Shown here in pieces: positions 8,178 through 15,374 of a stretch of DNA of 32,455 bases. The position numbers and the translations under genes are program-made. The stretch covers positions 1 through 32,455 of the forward strand of contig JAITWR010000097.1 of the NCBI GenBank assembly GCA_031285165.1. Reading direction: 5' to 3'. This DNA comes from Novosphingobium sp. GTDB taxonomy: Bacteria > Pseudomonadota > Alphaproteobacteria > Sphingomonadales > Sphingomonadaceae. The first letter of the stretch is position 1. Every line of letters begins with the position of its first letter. The notes below the pieces were generated by a model. The model ran no database searches. It was not told where the DNA came from and saw nothing but the letters and a program-made list of their open reading frames with translations.

Positions 8178-9284
8178 CTAAATGCAAGAAGTTTGAACGA
8201 GGTCAAGCCGGTTGCGGCTGAGGGAGAAAAGGACGACCAGGAGCCAGACCGCCGCGCCGGCCGAAAACAGCACGATGCCGCCGCGCGCTCCGCCCGCAAG
8301 GATGACCACAAGCCAGGCCAGGGCGAAAAAATCCCGCATTGTCATCCAGATAAGTATCTGGAAGAAGCGGGATCGACGCGCCTTGAAGCGATTTTTCACA
8401 CCGTCGAAAGTGAATGCGCCGCCGCTCTGACGCGCCCGCCGGCCGATCAGGAACAGCCCCAGCGTGACGCTGGCAAGCCCCCCGGCGCCGGCACTCGCCG
8501 GCCAGGTGTCGCCGCGAATCCACAGATTTATCACGATTCCGGCAAGGAATCCGATATTGGTCACGGCATCGACCAGGCTGTCCGCCATGGCCCCGGCGGC
8601 GGAACTGCGGAAAGTCGCGCGCGCAATCTCCCCGTCGACTCCGTCGACGATCGAGGCCGACTGGTAGAACACCGCGCCGGCAATCAGCCCCGGCACACCG
8701 CCGCAGACCAGCGCAACGATCATCGCGGCGGCAAGCACTGCCGCTGCCACGGTGGCATGGGCCGGGCGAACCGCCGGAAAACGCAGCAGCAGCCGCGACA
8801 TGGCCTGCGAGATCGGCCGGTTGATCAGCCGCGAGACGATGCCGTCACCCGGTTTGGCCGTGGCCGCGACAATCGCCGCGCCGGTGCGATCGAGCATCGC
8901 CGCGGCCTCATGCGGCGCAAGCCGCGGCAGTTGCCGCCAATCGCGCGGCGGAGCGGCAATCATCCCGGCGCCGGCCGGAACCTCGCCCGCCAGCACGCTG
9001 CGCAAGTGCCCGGCATCAATCGGGCGCTCACCCTGCAACAGCAGCGCGGGCTGCGCATGATCCGCCAGCGCGGCCGTATCGACGATCGTAAAGGGCATGT
9101 CCCGGGCAAGCCGCGCCAGTTCCGCCGCATCGCGCGAATCGGGCACCCAGCCGCCGGGAACGGCCAGCAGGCAGTGGCCCGCACCGGCAAGCGCGACAGC
9201 GTACAGTCCCCGGCCCGCCGCCGGCAGGCCTGCAACCAGGCGCCCCGCCGCGGCGACACTCGAAAACACGAGGACGACCCTCAT
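8178..9284 (-). CDS. CDP-alcohol phosphotransferase resembling di-myo-inositol-phosphate-phosphate synthase
   Basis: A protein of 368 residues. The C-terminal half is an integral membrane CDP-alcohol phosphatidyltransferase domain with the full motif: Asp214, Asp217-Gly218, Ala221-Arg222, Gly231, Asp235 and Asp239. Just before it, KPGDGIVSRLINRPIS (144-159) resembles the junction found in archaeal IPCT-DIPPS proteins. Residues 1-140 have no catalytic motif and look like a degenerate remnant of the fused nucleotidyltransferase. Known family members join CDP-inositol to inositol 1-phosphate; here the acceptor could be inositol phosphate, diacylglycerol or a ceramide. It heads the minus-strand unit with inositol-3-phosphate synthase. 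The ATG at 9284 has GGAG 12 nt upstream, a long spacing. Confidence 0.75.
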   Translation of the reverse strand: MRVVLVFSSVAAAGRLVAGLPAAGRGLYAVALAGAGHCLLAVPGGWVPDSRDAAELARLARDMPFTIVDTAALADHAQPALLLQGERPIDAGHLRSVLAGEVPAGAGMIAAPPRDWRQLPRLAPHEAAAMLDRTGAAIVAATAKPGDGIVSRLINRPISQAMSRLLLRFPAVRPAHATVAAAVLAAAMIVALVCGGVPGLIAGAVFYQSASIVDGVDGEIARATFRSSAAGAMADSLVDAVTNIGFLAGIVINLWIRGDTWPASAGAGGLASVTLGLFLIGRRARQSGGAFTFDGVKNRFKARRSRFFQILIWMTMRDFFALAWLVVILAGGARGGIVLFSAGAAVWLLVVLFSLSRNRLDLVQTSCI

Positions 9285-9358
9285 GCTGCTGTTATACTCC
9301 TGTCCGCACCCGCCGCCCTTTCGCGACGCGGGCGTTGCTATATAGGGGACGGGCGGCC
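9285..9358. promoter_or_regulatory. Divergent intergenic region of the inositol cluster
   Basis: This 74-bp gap must carry the promoters of both divergent CDP-alcohol transferases. A TATATA run at about 9340 could be a -10 element for the plus-strand gene, and TATAAC on the minus strand near 9292 lies inside the leader of the other. No convincing -35 was seen for either. Confidence 0.35.
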
Positions 9359-10309
9359 ATGCAAGCCGCCGCGTTGGGGCGAATCCGGGGAGTGGGGCAT
9401 TTGGCAGCGGTGATACGCGACGATTCCGGCAAGGTCAGGTCCGGCAAGGTCAGGCCACAGCGCCCGCGCGAGTTGCAGGATCCCCTGAACCACTATCTGT
9501 ACCATCCGCTTGCCTGGCGGCTGGCGCTGCGGCTGGCAAGGACGCCGCTGACGCCGAACATGGTTTCGGTGATCGGGGCCGGCTGCGTGATCGCCGCCGC
9601 CATTGCCTATGCCCAGCCGTGGTGGCCGTTTTCCGCCCTGCTCGGCCTGGCCCTGCACATGAGCTGGCATGTGGTCGACGGCGCCGACGGCGATCTTGCG
9701 CGGATCACCGGGCGCAGCAGCCCGACCGGCGAGATGGTCGACGGCCTGTGCGACTATGCCAGCCATGTCGTGCTCTATCTCGTGCTGGGCTGGCTGCTCG
9801 AATACCGGATCGGCCCTGTCGCCTGGGTGATCACCGTGATCGCGGGCCTGAGCCACATCGTCCAGTCGAATCATGTCGAGGTGCAGCGCCGCCAGTATCA
9901 GTGGTGGGTCTATGGCGTGCCCTGGCTCAGAAACACGCACGAGGCCGGGTCCGCAACCGGCACGAGCGGCTTCGGCCGGCTGGTTTCGGCCTATCTCCGC
10001 CTGGCCACCGGGATGACGCCCCATGCGCTGAAGATCGACGCAGCGGTTGCCGCGGCGAACGCCGGCGATCCCGCCATGCCCGAACGCATCCGCGCAGCGG
10101 TGCGGGGCGAAGCGCCGCCGCTGCTGCTGCTGTGCAAGCTGCTGGGGGCCAACCCGCGCGCGATCGTGCTCGGCCTGTCCATGCTGGCGGGAAGCCCGCT
10201 CTATTACTTCATCTATCAGGCGGTCGTGCTGAACCTGCTGCTGGTCATTTCCGTGATGGCGCATAACGCGGCGGCAAAGCGTCTGGCCGCGAAGCTGGAG
10301 TTGGCCTGA
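9359..10309 (+). CDS. CDP-alcohol phosphatidyltransferase (second copy)
   Basis: A 316-residue membrane protein with the complete CDP-alcohol phosphatidyltransferase motif: Asp110-Gly111, Ala114-Arg115, Gly124, Asp128 and Asp132 (VDGADGDLARITGRSSPTG). It is preceded by DPLNHYLYHPLAWRL and ARTPLTPNMVSVIG, the usual membrane-entry segment. Several hydrophobic helices follow, with an extra soluble insert around residues 190-250. It may transfer an alcohol phosphate to or from a CDP-activated inositol or diacylglycerol. The ATG at 9359 was chosen; a GTG at 9410 is a plausible alternative because the family similarity begins later. Its last 65 bp overlap the 3' end of the convergent glycosyltransferase gene. 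Confidence 0.8.
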   Translation: MQAAALGRIRGVGHLAAVIRDDSGKVRSGKVRPQRPRELQDPLNHYLYHPLAWRLALRLARTPLTPNMVSVIGAGCVIAAAIAYAQPWWPFSALLGLALHMSWHVVDGADGDLARITGRSSPTGEMVDGLCDYASHVVLYLVLGWLLEYRIGPVAWVITVIAGLSHIVQSNHVEVQRRQYQWWVYGVPWLRNTHEAGSATGTSGFGRLVSAYLRLATGMTPHALKIDAAVAAANAGDPAMPERIRAAVRGEAPPLLLLCKLLGANPRAIVLGLSMLAGSPLYYFIYQAVVLNLLLVISVMAHNAAAKRLAAKLELA

Positions 10310-11447
10310 GCCACCCCGAATCGGCCTCGACCAGCACGCTGCGATAGACTGCAAGGTTGGCCTCGGCGAAACCCTGCCACGACAGTTTGCGGGCGCGCCG
10401 CAGACCGAGTTTGGACATCAGCTTCGCAGTTCGCCGATCGTCGACTGCGCGCAGCAAGGCTCCGGCGATCGCTTCAGGATCGCCGGGATTGACCAGCAGG
10501 GCGGCGTTGCCGGTAACTTCGGGCATCGCCGAACGATCGCTGGTGACCACCGGGCAACCGCAGGCCATCGCCTCGGCAAGCGGATTGCCGAAGCCCTCGC
10601 AGAACGAAGGGTGCAACAGCACCTCGGCATTGCTGTAAAGCGCGATCAGTTCATCGCGTCCGACGTTGCGCGCGAAATGGACGCGCCCGGCGATGCCGAG
10701 CCGCGCGGCCTGCTTGCCAAGGATGAATTGCCCTTCACCGCGGCGTTGCACGAGCACGAGATCAATGTCGTCGCGGTCGGCAAAGGCGCGCGCAAAGCCG
10801 GCCAGTGCGCCTTCGTGGTTCTTGTAAGGTGCATACTGGCCGACCGTGAGCACGAAACGGCGCCTCCGGGGCAGCCCGATCACCTCCCAGGGCACCGCGC
10901 GGGTGCTGGCATGAAAATCGGACGACACACCCGAGCGGGTCACGAAAGCGCGAGACGCAGCATCGGGCGCGATCCGCGCGATCTCCTCGCGGGTCGCGTC
11001 GCTGACCGTGGCGATGGCGGCCGAGCGCCTGAGCGCGCGGCGGATACCGTGCGCGTAGAACAGCCGATCCACGATGCCCGAGAGGCGATCGTTGCAAAGC
11101 CCAGGCTGCGTCAGCCACATGATATCGTGCACCGTGGTAACGCAGGGCATCGGCAGGCCGGCAGGCATGATGTTGAAAGTCGCGTGGAACAGGGCGACGC
11201 GGCTGAGGTCGACCACGCGCGGCAGATACCACATCGTCGCGGGGCCGTTGGCGGCGTGGGGCACGACCACTTCGGAAACATTGTCTGCGTGGCTCAACCG
11301 CTCCGGCGCCTGGGGGTGCCTGAGCAGCAGGAACGAGAGATCGGGTGCCAGCGCGGGCAAGTGGTCGATCAACGCCTGGACGACTTCGCCGATGCCACTC
11401 GGGCGCGCGCGGATATAGCGGGAATCGATGCAGATGAGTGGACGCAT
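10245..11447 (-). CDS. GT4-family glycosyltransferase
   Basis: A protein of 400 residues with two Rossmann domains. The C-terminal donor site HPSFCEGFGNPLAEAMACG (279-297) contains the EX7E pair Glu284 and Glu292, followed by CPVVTSDRSAMPEVTGNAALLV. FVLTVGQYAPYKNHEGAL (198-215) is the interdomain phosphate-binding segment. The N-terminal domain has SGIGEVVQALIDHL and FHATFNIMP. Such enzymes use nucleotide sugars (UDP-, GDP- or CMP-linked). Beside inositol-lipid genes it could glycosylate a phosphoinositol lipid, as PimA does in mycobacteria, but that is inference. GAGGA precedes the ATG at 11447. The 3' end overlaps the convergent transferase by 65 bp. Confidence 0.85.
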   Translation of the reverse strand: MRPLICIDSRYIRARPSGIGEVVQALIDHLPALAPDLSFLLLRHPQAPERLSHADNVSEVVVPHAANGPATMWYLPRVVDLSRVALFHATFNIMPAGLPMPCVTTVHDIMWLTQPGLCNDRLSGIVDRLFYAHGIRRALRRSAAIATVSDATREEIARIAPDAASRAFVTRSGVSSDFHASTRAVPWEVIGLPRRRRFVLTVGQYAPYKNHEGALAGFARAFADRDDIDLVLVQRRGEGQFILGKQAARLGIAGRVHFARNVGRDELIALYSNAEVLLHPSFCEGFGNPLAEAMACGCPVVTSDRSAMPEVTGNAALLVNPGDPEAIAGALLRAVDDRRTAKLMSKLGLRRARKLSWQGFAEANLAVYRSVLVEADSGWLRPTPASRPDALPPRYAPSRK

Positions 11448-11454
11448 ACGTTCC

Positions 11455-11559
11455 TCAGCCCGAGTGTGCCGCGATCCGGAATCGGCCGATCACAAGCAGC
11501 CGGACCGGCCCCGGCTGCTTTCCTACAGACGGTGAAACGGGCATGGTGTTCCGGTTCAT
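11455..11559 (-). other. Possible 34-residue leader peptide upstream of the glycosyltransferase
   Basis: A short minus-strand frame starts at the ATG at 11559, with GGAGG about 10 nt upstream, and encodes MNRNTMPVSPSVGKQ then GPVRLLVIGRFRIAAHSG. Its TGA abuts the GAGGA ribosome site of the glycosyltransferase 7 bp further on, and a 9-bp hairpin lies inside it. This layout fits a translated leader or translational coupling. It has no family resemblance and could equally be chance. Confidence 0.28.
11495..11519. promoter_or_regulatory. Hairpin in the glycosyltransferase leader
   Basis: AGCAGCCGG (11495-11503) and CCGGCTGCT (11511-11519) pair over 9 bp with a 7-nt loop, 48 bp upstream of the glycosyltransferase start. 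It is not followed by a useful T-run in the minus-strand direction. Confidence 0.4.
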
Positions 11560-11859
11560 TCCCCGCTTTTCCTCCATCATGTTAACCCATTGATATGAAA
11601 TTATAATAATGATCAAAACGCAAAGATTCACCATGCCTTGCAAAAGCGAGCTTCGTGAGGTTCGGCAAAAGCCACGCGCCTTTGCCGCAATGGCTTTTTC
11701 AAAGCAACGGCCGTGCCATCGCATCCCCCGGCCGAAGTTTCACGCCCCGCCGGAAATCACCCGTCTGCGCCGGCGCGCGTTTTTGCCGCGGCGGTCATCT
11801 TTCAGCGCTTGCAATGGCCGCGCGCATCCCGTTGGCTGACCGGCAAGGAGAGAGGGCCT

Positions 11860-12330
11860 ATGGACCGGCTGGAGCGACTGGAAGCGATCGAGGAGATCCG
11901 CAGCCTCAAGGCGCGCTACTTCCGCCTGATGGACACAAAGCAGTGGGACGAACTGCGCGGCCTTTTCGCCGCCGACCTCAAAGTCCTGACGCCCGAAGGC
12001 AAGGTCCATGCCGAAGGCGGCGATGCCTGGGCCGCGGCGCTGCGCCGCTCGCTTACCCATGCGGTGTCGTGCCACCAGGGGCTCGCCGGCGAAGTCGGGA
12101 TCGACGACGACGGCCCGGATGGAGAACCGCTGGCCCATGCGATCTGGGCGATGCAGGACATCATCACCTGGGAGGACCGCCACCCGGACACCGGATGGAA
12201 AAGCATCCTGGGCCGCGGCCACTACCATGAAACCTATCGCCGCGAAGGAGGGCAATGGCGCATCGCCACGCTGATGCTGACCCGCCTTTCGCTCGACATA
12301 ACCTGGCCCGAAGGACACCAGTGCCGATGA
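11860..12330 (+). CDS. SnoaL-like / NTF2-fold protein
   Basis: A protein of 156 residues with the cone-shaped NTF2 fold typical of SnoaL-like polyketide cyclases, dehydratases and the small subunits of ring dioxygenases. The opening helix ERLEAIEEIRSLKARYFRLM and then DTKQWDELRGLFAADLKV are the family hallmark, and the protein ends with GHYHETYRREGGQWRIATL, the C-terminal sheet. A strong AAGGAGAGAGG site precedes the ATG at 11860. It is the first gene of a tight three-gene operon, overlapping the next start by 4 bp (ATGA). A catalytic role is possible but no Asp-His pair can be assigned confidently. Substrate unknown. Confidence 0.82.
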   Translation: MDRLERLEAIEEIRSLKARYFRLMDTKQWDELRGLFAADLKVLTPEGKVHAEGGDAWAAALRRSLTHAVSCHQGLAGEVGIDDDGPDGEPLAHAIWAMQDIITWEDRHPDTGWKSILGRGHYHETYRREGGQWRIATLMLTRLSLDITWPEGHQCR

Positions 12331-13286
12331 CCGACCTCAGCCTTGCCGACGATTTCGGGGCACGCGACGACAATCCATACTGGAACGAAAGCGTCTGGTT
12401 CTCCTTCTCGATCCCCGAACGGCGCATCCACGGATCGATCCAGTATTACTTCCGCCCCAACATGGGCATGCTGAACGGCGGCCCCAATATGTGGGACGCA
12501 TCGGGCACGTTCCAGTGGAACTGCCTCTATTACAACTGGAGCCATTTGCAGGCCCTGCCCGCCGGCGCGCGGAAGTTCGACATGCAGGCGCGCAATTCGC
12601 TCAGGGTGAAAATGCTCGAACCGCTGCGGCGCTACAAGATCGACTACGACAAGGAAGGCTTCGAAATGGATCTGGTGTGGGAGGCCATCGGCCCGGCCCA
12701 CGAACTCCGCACCGGCGATCCCGGCCAGCAGGCGACGGCGAAGTTTCATATCGAGCAGCCCGGCCGGATGACAGGCATGGTCCGCCGCCACGGTGTCGCA
12801 TACCCGATCGACTGCTTTTCCATGCGCGACACGTCCTATGGCGCGCGCGAATACGAATCGCTGGCGCTCGGCGGCTATTTCTGGGGCATCGCGGCGGACA
12901 GCAGCTTTCATGCGCTGTGCATGGGGGAAGGCCGCGAAGCCGAATGTATCGGCGGCTTCATCTGGCAGGACGGCCGGCTCGGCAGCCTCGTCTCGGGCCG
13001 GCGCACGATTCTCGAATATGGCCGGTTCGGCCCGTCGCAAGTCCTGTTCGAAGGCAGCGACACGCTCGGCCGCTCGATGCGGGCGACGGGCATCGTCGAT
13101 CCGGGCCTGATTTTCACCGGCTATACCGACCACACCGTTGTCTGGTCGCTCGCCGAATGGGACTGGGACGGCATCACGCACTGGGGCGACAACCAGGAAT
13201 TCTCGCCGAGCGAGCATTTCCGCCGGATGGCCAGAGGAGAAATCAGGCTGGGCGAGGTCACGCCGGGCGAGGTTCGGCCCGCATGA
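12327..13286 (+). CDS. DUF7064/DUF7065-type protein (CrtC/AttH-like lipocalin fold suspected)
   Basis: A protein of 319 residues, rich in Trp, Tyr and beta strands. Recognisable stretches are NPYWNESVWFSFSIPERR near the start, GTFQWNCLYYNWSHLQAL (about residues 60-77), MRDTSYGAREY and WSLAEWDWDG near the end. These resemble proteins annotated as DUF7064/DUF7065, which I believe are related to the two-domain hydratase-like CrtC/AttH lipocalins. There is no signal peptide. It overlaps both neighbours by ATGA junctions, so the three products are probably made together. It may bind or hydrate a hydrophobic substrate of the catabolic region, but the activity is unknown. Confidence 0.65.
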   Translation: MTDLSLADDFGARDDNPYWNESVWFSFSIPERRIHGSIQYYFRPNMGMLNGGPNMWDASGTFQWNCLYYNWSHLQALPAGARKFDMQARNSLRVKMLEPLRRYKIDYDKEGFEMDLVWEAIGPAHELRTGDPGQQATAKFHIEQPGRMTGMVRRHGVAYPIDCFSMRDTSYGAREYESLALGGYFWGIAADSSFHALCMGEGREAECIGGFIWQDGRLGSLVSGRRTILEYGRFGPSQVLFEGSDTLGRSMRATGIVDPGLIFTGYTDHTVVWSLAEWDWDGITHWGDNQEFSPSEHFRRMARGEIRLGEVTPGEVRPA

Positions 13287-13969
13287 CCGCGCCCGGACAG
13301 ATCATCATCATCAACGGCACGTCGGGCTCGGGCAAGTCGACCACGGCAGAACTGTTCCAGCAGCGCTCGGACGATTACTGGCTGCTTTACGGCATCGACC
13401 ATTTTCTCGCCGGGACGCAGCCGGCGAAATTCGGCCACCACGGCCCCCGCTCGCGCGAGGGCATCCATGCCGAACCGGCCGATCCGGCGAATCCCGACGG
13501 GCCGCTGCGCTGGAGCCTCGGCCCGAAAGGCGTCCAGGCTTTCGCCACGCTGCACGAATGGATCGCCTCGGCCTCGCGCCAGGGCTGCAACATCGTGTTC
13601 GATCACCTGCTGATGACCGACACGCCGGTCCTGGCCGACTGCGCCTGGCGGCTCGAAGGCCTGCCGGTGCTGCTGGTGACGCTGAAGCCGCCGTTCGCAG
13701 TGCTCGAACAGCGCGTCGCCGAGCGGCAGATGGACAAGAAGATGCCGGTCGAACTGCTCGGCGAGGATGCGGCGCGCAAGATCATCGACCGCCTCACGCG
13801 GCTGCGGCCGTGGTTCTACCAGTCGATCTACGCCAACGACATCGCCGACCTGACGATCGACACCGCGGCACACGATACCGGGGAAGTCTGCGCGATGATC
13901 GAGGCCCGGCTCGCCGCAGGGCCGGGCACCGCGTTCGACCGGCTGCGCAAGAAATATCCTCGGCCATGA
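13283..13969 (+). CDS. P-loop kinase of the chloramphenicol phosphotransferase-like family
   Basis: A protein of 228 residues with a Walker A loop GTSGSGKST (12-20) directly after an IIIING strand, then LLYGIDHFLAG, where an Asp in the chloramphenicol phosphotransferase family acts near the acceptor. SRQGCNIVFDHLLM and LEGLPVLLVTLKPP follow the family order, and AERQMD lies in the lid. It ends with DTAAHDTGEV. The family phosphorylates small hydroxylated molecules with ATP. As the last gene of a SnoaL / DUF7064 operon, it more likely acts on a catabolic intermediate than as a drug-resistance gene. Start ATGA overlaps the previous stop. Confidence 0.75.
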   Translation: MTAPGQIIIINGTSGSGKSTTAELFQQRSDDYWLLYGIDHFLAGTQPAKFGHHGPRSREGIHAEPADPANPDGPLRWSLGPKGVQAFATLHEWIASASRQGCNIVFDHLLMTDTPVLADCAWRLEGLPVLLVTLKPPFAVLEQRVAERQMDKKMPVELLGEDAARKIIDRLTRLRPWFYQSIYANDIADLTIDTAAHDTGEVCAMIEARLAAGPGTAFDRLRKKYPRP

Positions 13970-14000
13970 AGCATCGTGCGCATGATCCGCATCCCGCCAT

Positions 14001-14039
14001 GGCGGCGTTCCGGCGCAATCCGCACCGGAACGGCCCGCC
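14001..14039. terminator. Bidirectional terminator-like hairpin
   Basis: GGCGG then CGTTCCGG (14001-14013) pairs with CCGGAACG and CCGCC (14025-14039), an interrupted 13-bp stem with a 2-nt bulge and an 11-nt loop. It lies between the convergent kinase stop (13969) and amidohydrolase stop (14041). Confidence 0.5.
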
Positions 14040-14040
14040 G

Positions 14041-15222
14041 TCAGCGGCCGATGTCGTAGAACTTTTCAGCACAGCCCGCGAGAATCCAGCGCTTGTCATC
14101 TTCGGACACGCCTTTGAAATGATCCTCGATCACTGCGTGCGAGTGCGGAAAAGTCGTCTCCGAATGCGGATAGTCCGACGACCACATCTGGTTCCTGCCG
14201 CCCGGGAAGTTGCGCAAGGCGACACCCACCTTGTCCGAGATGAACGAGCAGTAGATGTTCCGGTCGAAATAATAGCTCGGCTCGTGCCTGATCTCGCAGC
14301 CGGTCCAGTGGCGCTGCATGAACCAGACCCGGTCCATATATTCGGCCGCCCAGGGCATCCAGCCCGAGCCGGATTCGATCAGGCCGACACGCAGATCGGG
14401 ATAGCGGTCGAACAGGCCGTTGAAGATCATCGGCGCGATGATCTCGAGCATCGGCGTCTTGCTGACCGCGATGTCGGGCAGGAAATGCGTCTTGTCGGTA
14501 TAACGCACGACACGCGCGCCGAGGTGGAAAGTGACGGCGAGGTTCTGGTCGATCGCGGTCTGCCAGATCGGATCGAACTCGGCATCGCGATACTGCCGCT
14601 TGCCGGCGGGATCGCCCATCAGCGCCTGCATCAGCGATTCCGACTTGTTGAAGTGCTCGGCCGATTGCGGAAAGGCCGGCATGTTCACCGCAACATCGCC
14701 CCGCGCGCGCGCGTTCTTCATCATCTGCACCGACTGCGCGACATCGACCGTCGGCAGGAAAGCCGCAGCGTAGAGCCGCCGTCCCGAAGCATTGCAGAAG
14801 TCCGACTGCCAGCGGTTGAACGCCTCGAAGCTGTCGAGGTAGAGATCGAGGTTGCCGGTCTGCAACGGCCCGCCGCCGAAAACGACGCCCTTGTCGATAC
14901 CGTCGCGGTCCATGTCGTCGAGCCGCGCCGCCAGGACGTGACCGCCCACGCGCATGTCGGAAAGCTTGCCGTCGTTCTTGTATTCCTCGAACGTGCGGCC
15001 GGCCTGCGACTGCATGAGGTTCACTTTCTTGCGCTTGCCCTCGAAGACGATCCAGTCGGCCTCGTCGTCGCTTTCGAGCGTCGGCGCCAGATCGCGGAAT
15101 CCGGGCGAGAGATACTCGGCCCAGAACATCGGCGGCGGCGTGACGTGGACATCGGAATCGATAACGTAGTCGGCCACGCGCGGCTGCGCAGCGATCTGGC
15201 GATTGGCATCGGCTTCGGCCAT
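14041..15222 (-). CDS. Amidohydrolase-2 family TIM-barrel protein (copy 1)
   Basis: A protein of 393 residues of the ACMSD / gamma-resorcylate decarboxylase-like branch of the amidohydrolase superfamily. The N-terminal metal site reads VIDSDVHVTPPP (Asp24, His26), without the second His of HxH enzymes. TFHLGAR gives His233, and MWSSDYPHSETTFPHS gives Asp350 near the C-terminus. LRVGLIESGSGWMPWAAEYMD is typical of the branch. Members are hydrolases or metal-dependent decarboxylases of aromatic or muconate-like acids. GGGAG precedes the ATG at 15222. It is clearly paralogous to the gene at 17658-18848, from which the defence-like gene separates it. Confidence 0.87.
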   Translation of the reverse strand: MAEADANRQIAAQPRVADYVIDSDVHVTPPPMFWAEYLSPGFRDLAPTLESDDEADWIVFEGKRKKVNLMQSQAGRTFEEYKNDGKLSDMRVGGHVLAARLDDMDRDGIDKGVVFGGGPLQTGNLDLYLDSFEAFNRWQSDFCNASGRRLYAAAFLPTVDVAQSVQMMKNARARGDVAVNMPAFPQSAEHFNKSESLMQALMGDPAGKRQYRDAEFDPIWQTAIDQNLAVTFHLGARVVRYTDKTHFLPDIAVSKTPMLEIIAPMIFNGLFDRYPDLRVGLIESGSGWMPWAAEYMDRVWFMQRHWTGCEIRHEPSYYFDRNIYCSFISDKVGVALRNFPGGRNQMWSSDYPHSETTFPHSHAVIEDHFKGVSEDDKRWILAGCAEKFYDIGR

Positions 15223-15358
15223 GGCATTTCTCCCATCATGTCGCCGCCGGCGACTCTGCTCTGCTGTAGCAGACACGCGACCGGCTGTAACCGTCACCCG
15301 CCCTCCCCGCACCGCAGGCATCGGAGAGGATGCGCAGCCTGTCCCCTTTGTCCTTTAC

Positions 15359-15374
15359 TCTCAATGGTAGCGTT
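15359..15374. repeat. Imperfect direct repeat, left copy
   Basis: TCTCAATGGTAGCGTT here matches TCTCAACTGTAGCGTT at 17615-17630 in 14 of 16 positions, same orientation. It spans the stop codon end of the DUF262 gene. The pair encloses that gene almost exactly. Confidence 0.5.

Larger units (their letters stand above)
11448..11859. promoter_or_regulatory. Divergent 412-bp intergenic region
   Basis: Lies between the glycosyltransferase (minus) and the SnoaL-like gene (plus). It contains a markedly AT-rich patch at about 11580-11630 with the palindromic core ATTATAAT (11600-11607), which offers a TATAAT -10 on both strands. No good -35 at 17 bp was found for either. Apart from the possible leader peptide and hairpin listed separately, no gene is recognisable here. 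Confidence 0.35.

Noticed and set aside
11455..11724. 89-residue minus-strand frame containing LCVLIIIIISYQW
   Set aside because: The hydrophobic run comes from the AT-rich promoter patch and has no ribosome site. Only the last 34 codons are kept as a weak leader candidate.
13283..13969. Chloramphenicol resistance gene
   Set aside because: The family name comes from a Streptomyces enzyme. Translational coupling to catabolic-type genes makes drug resistance unlikely here.
15260..15273. TCTGCT-GT-AGCAGA hairpin upstream of amidohydrolase copy 1
   Set aside because: The loop is too short and the stem weak; it could be chance in a GC-rich leader.
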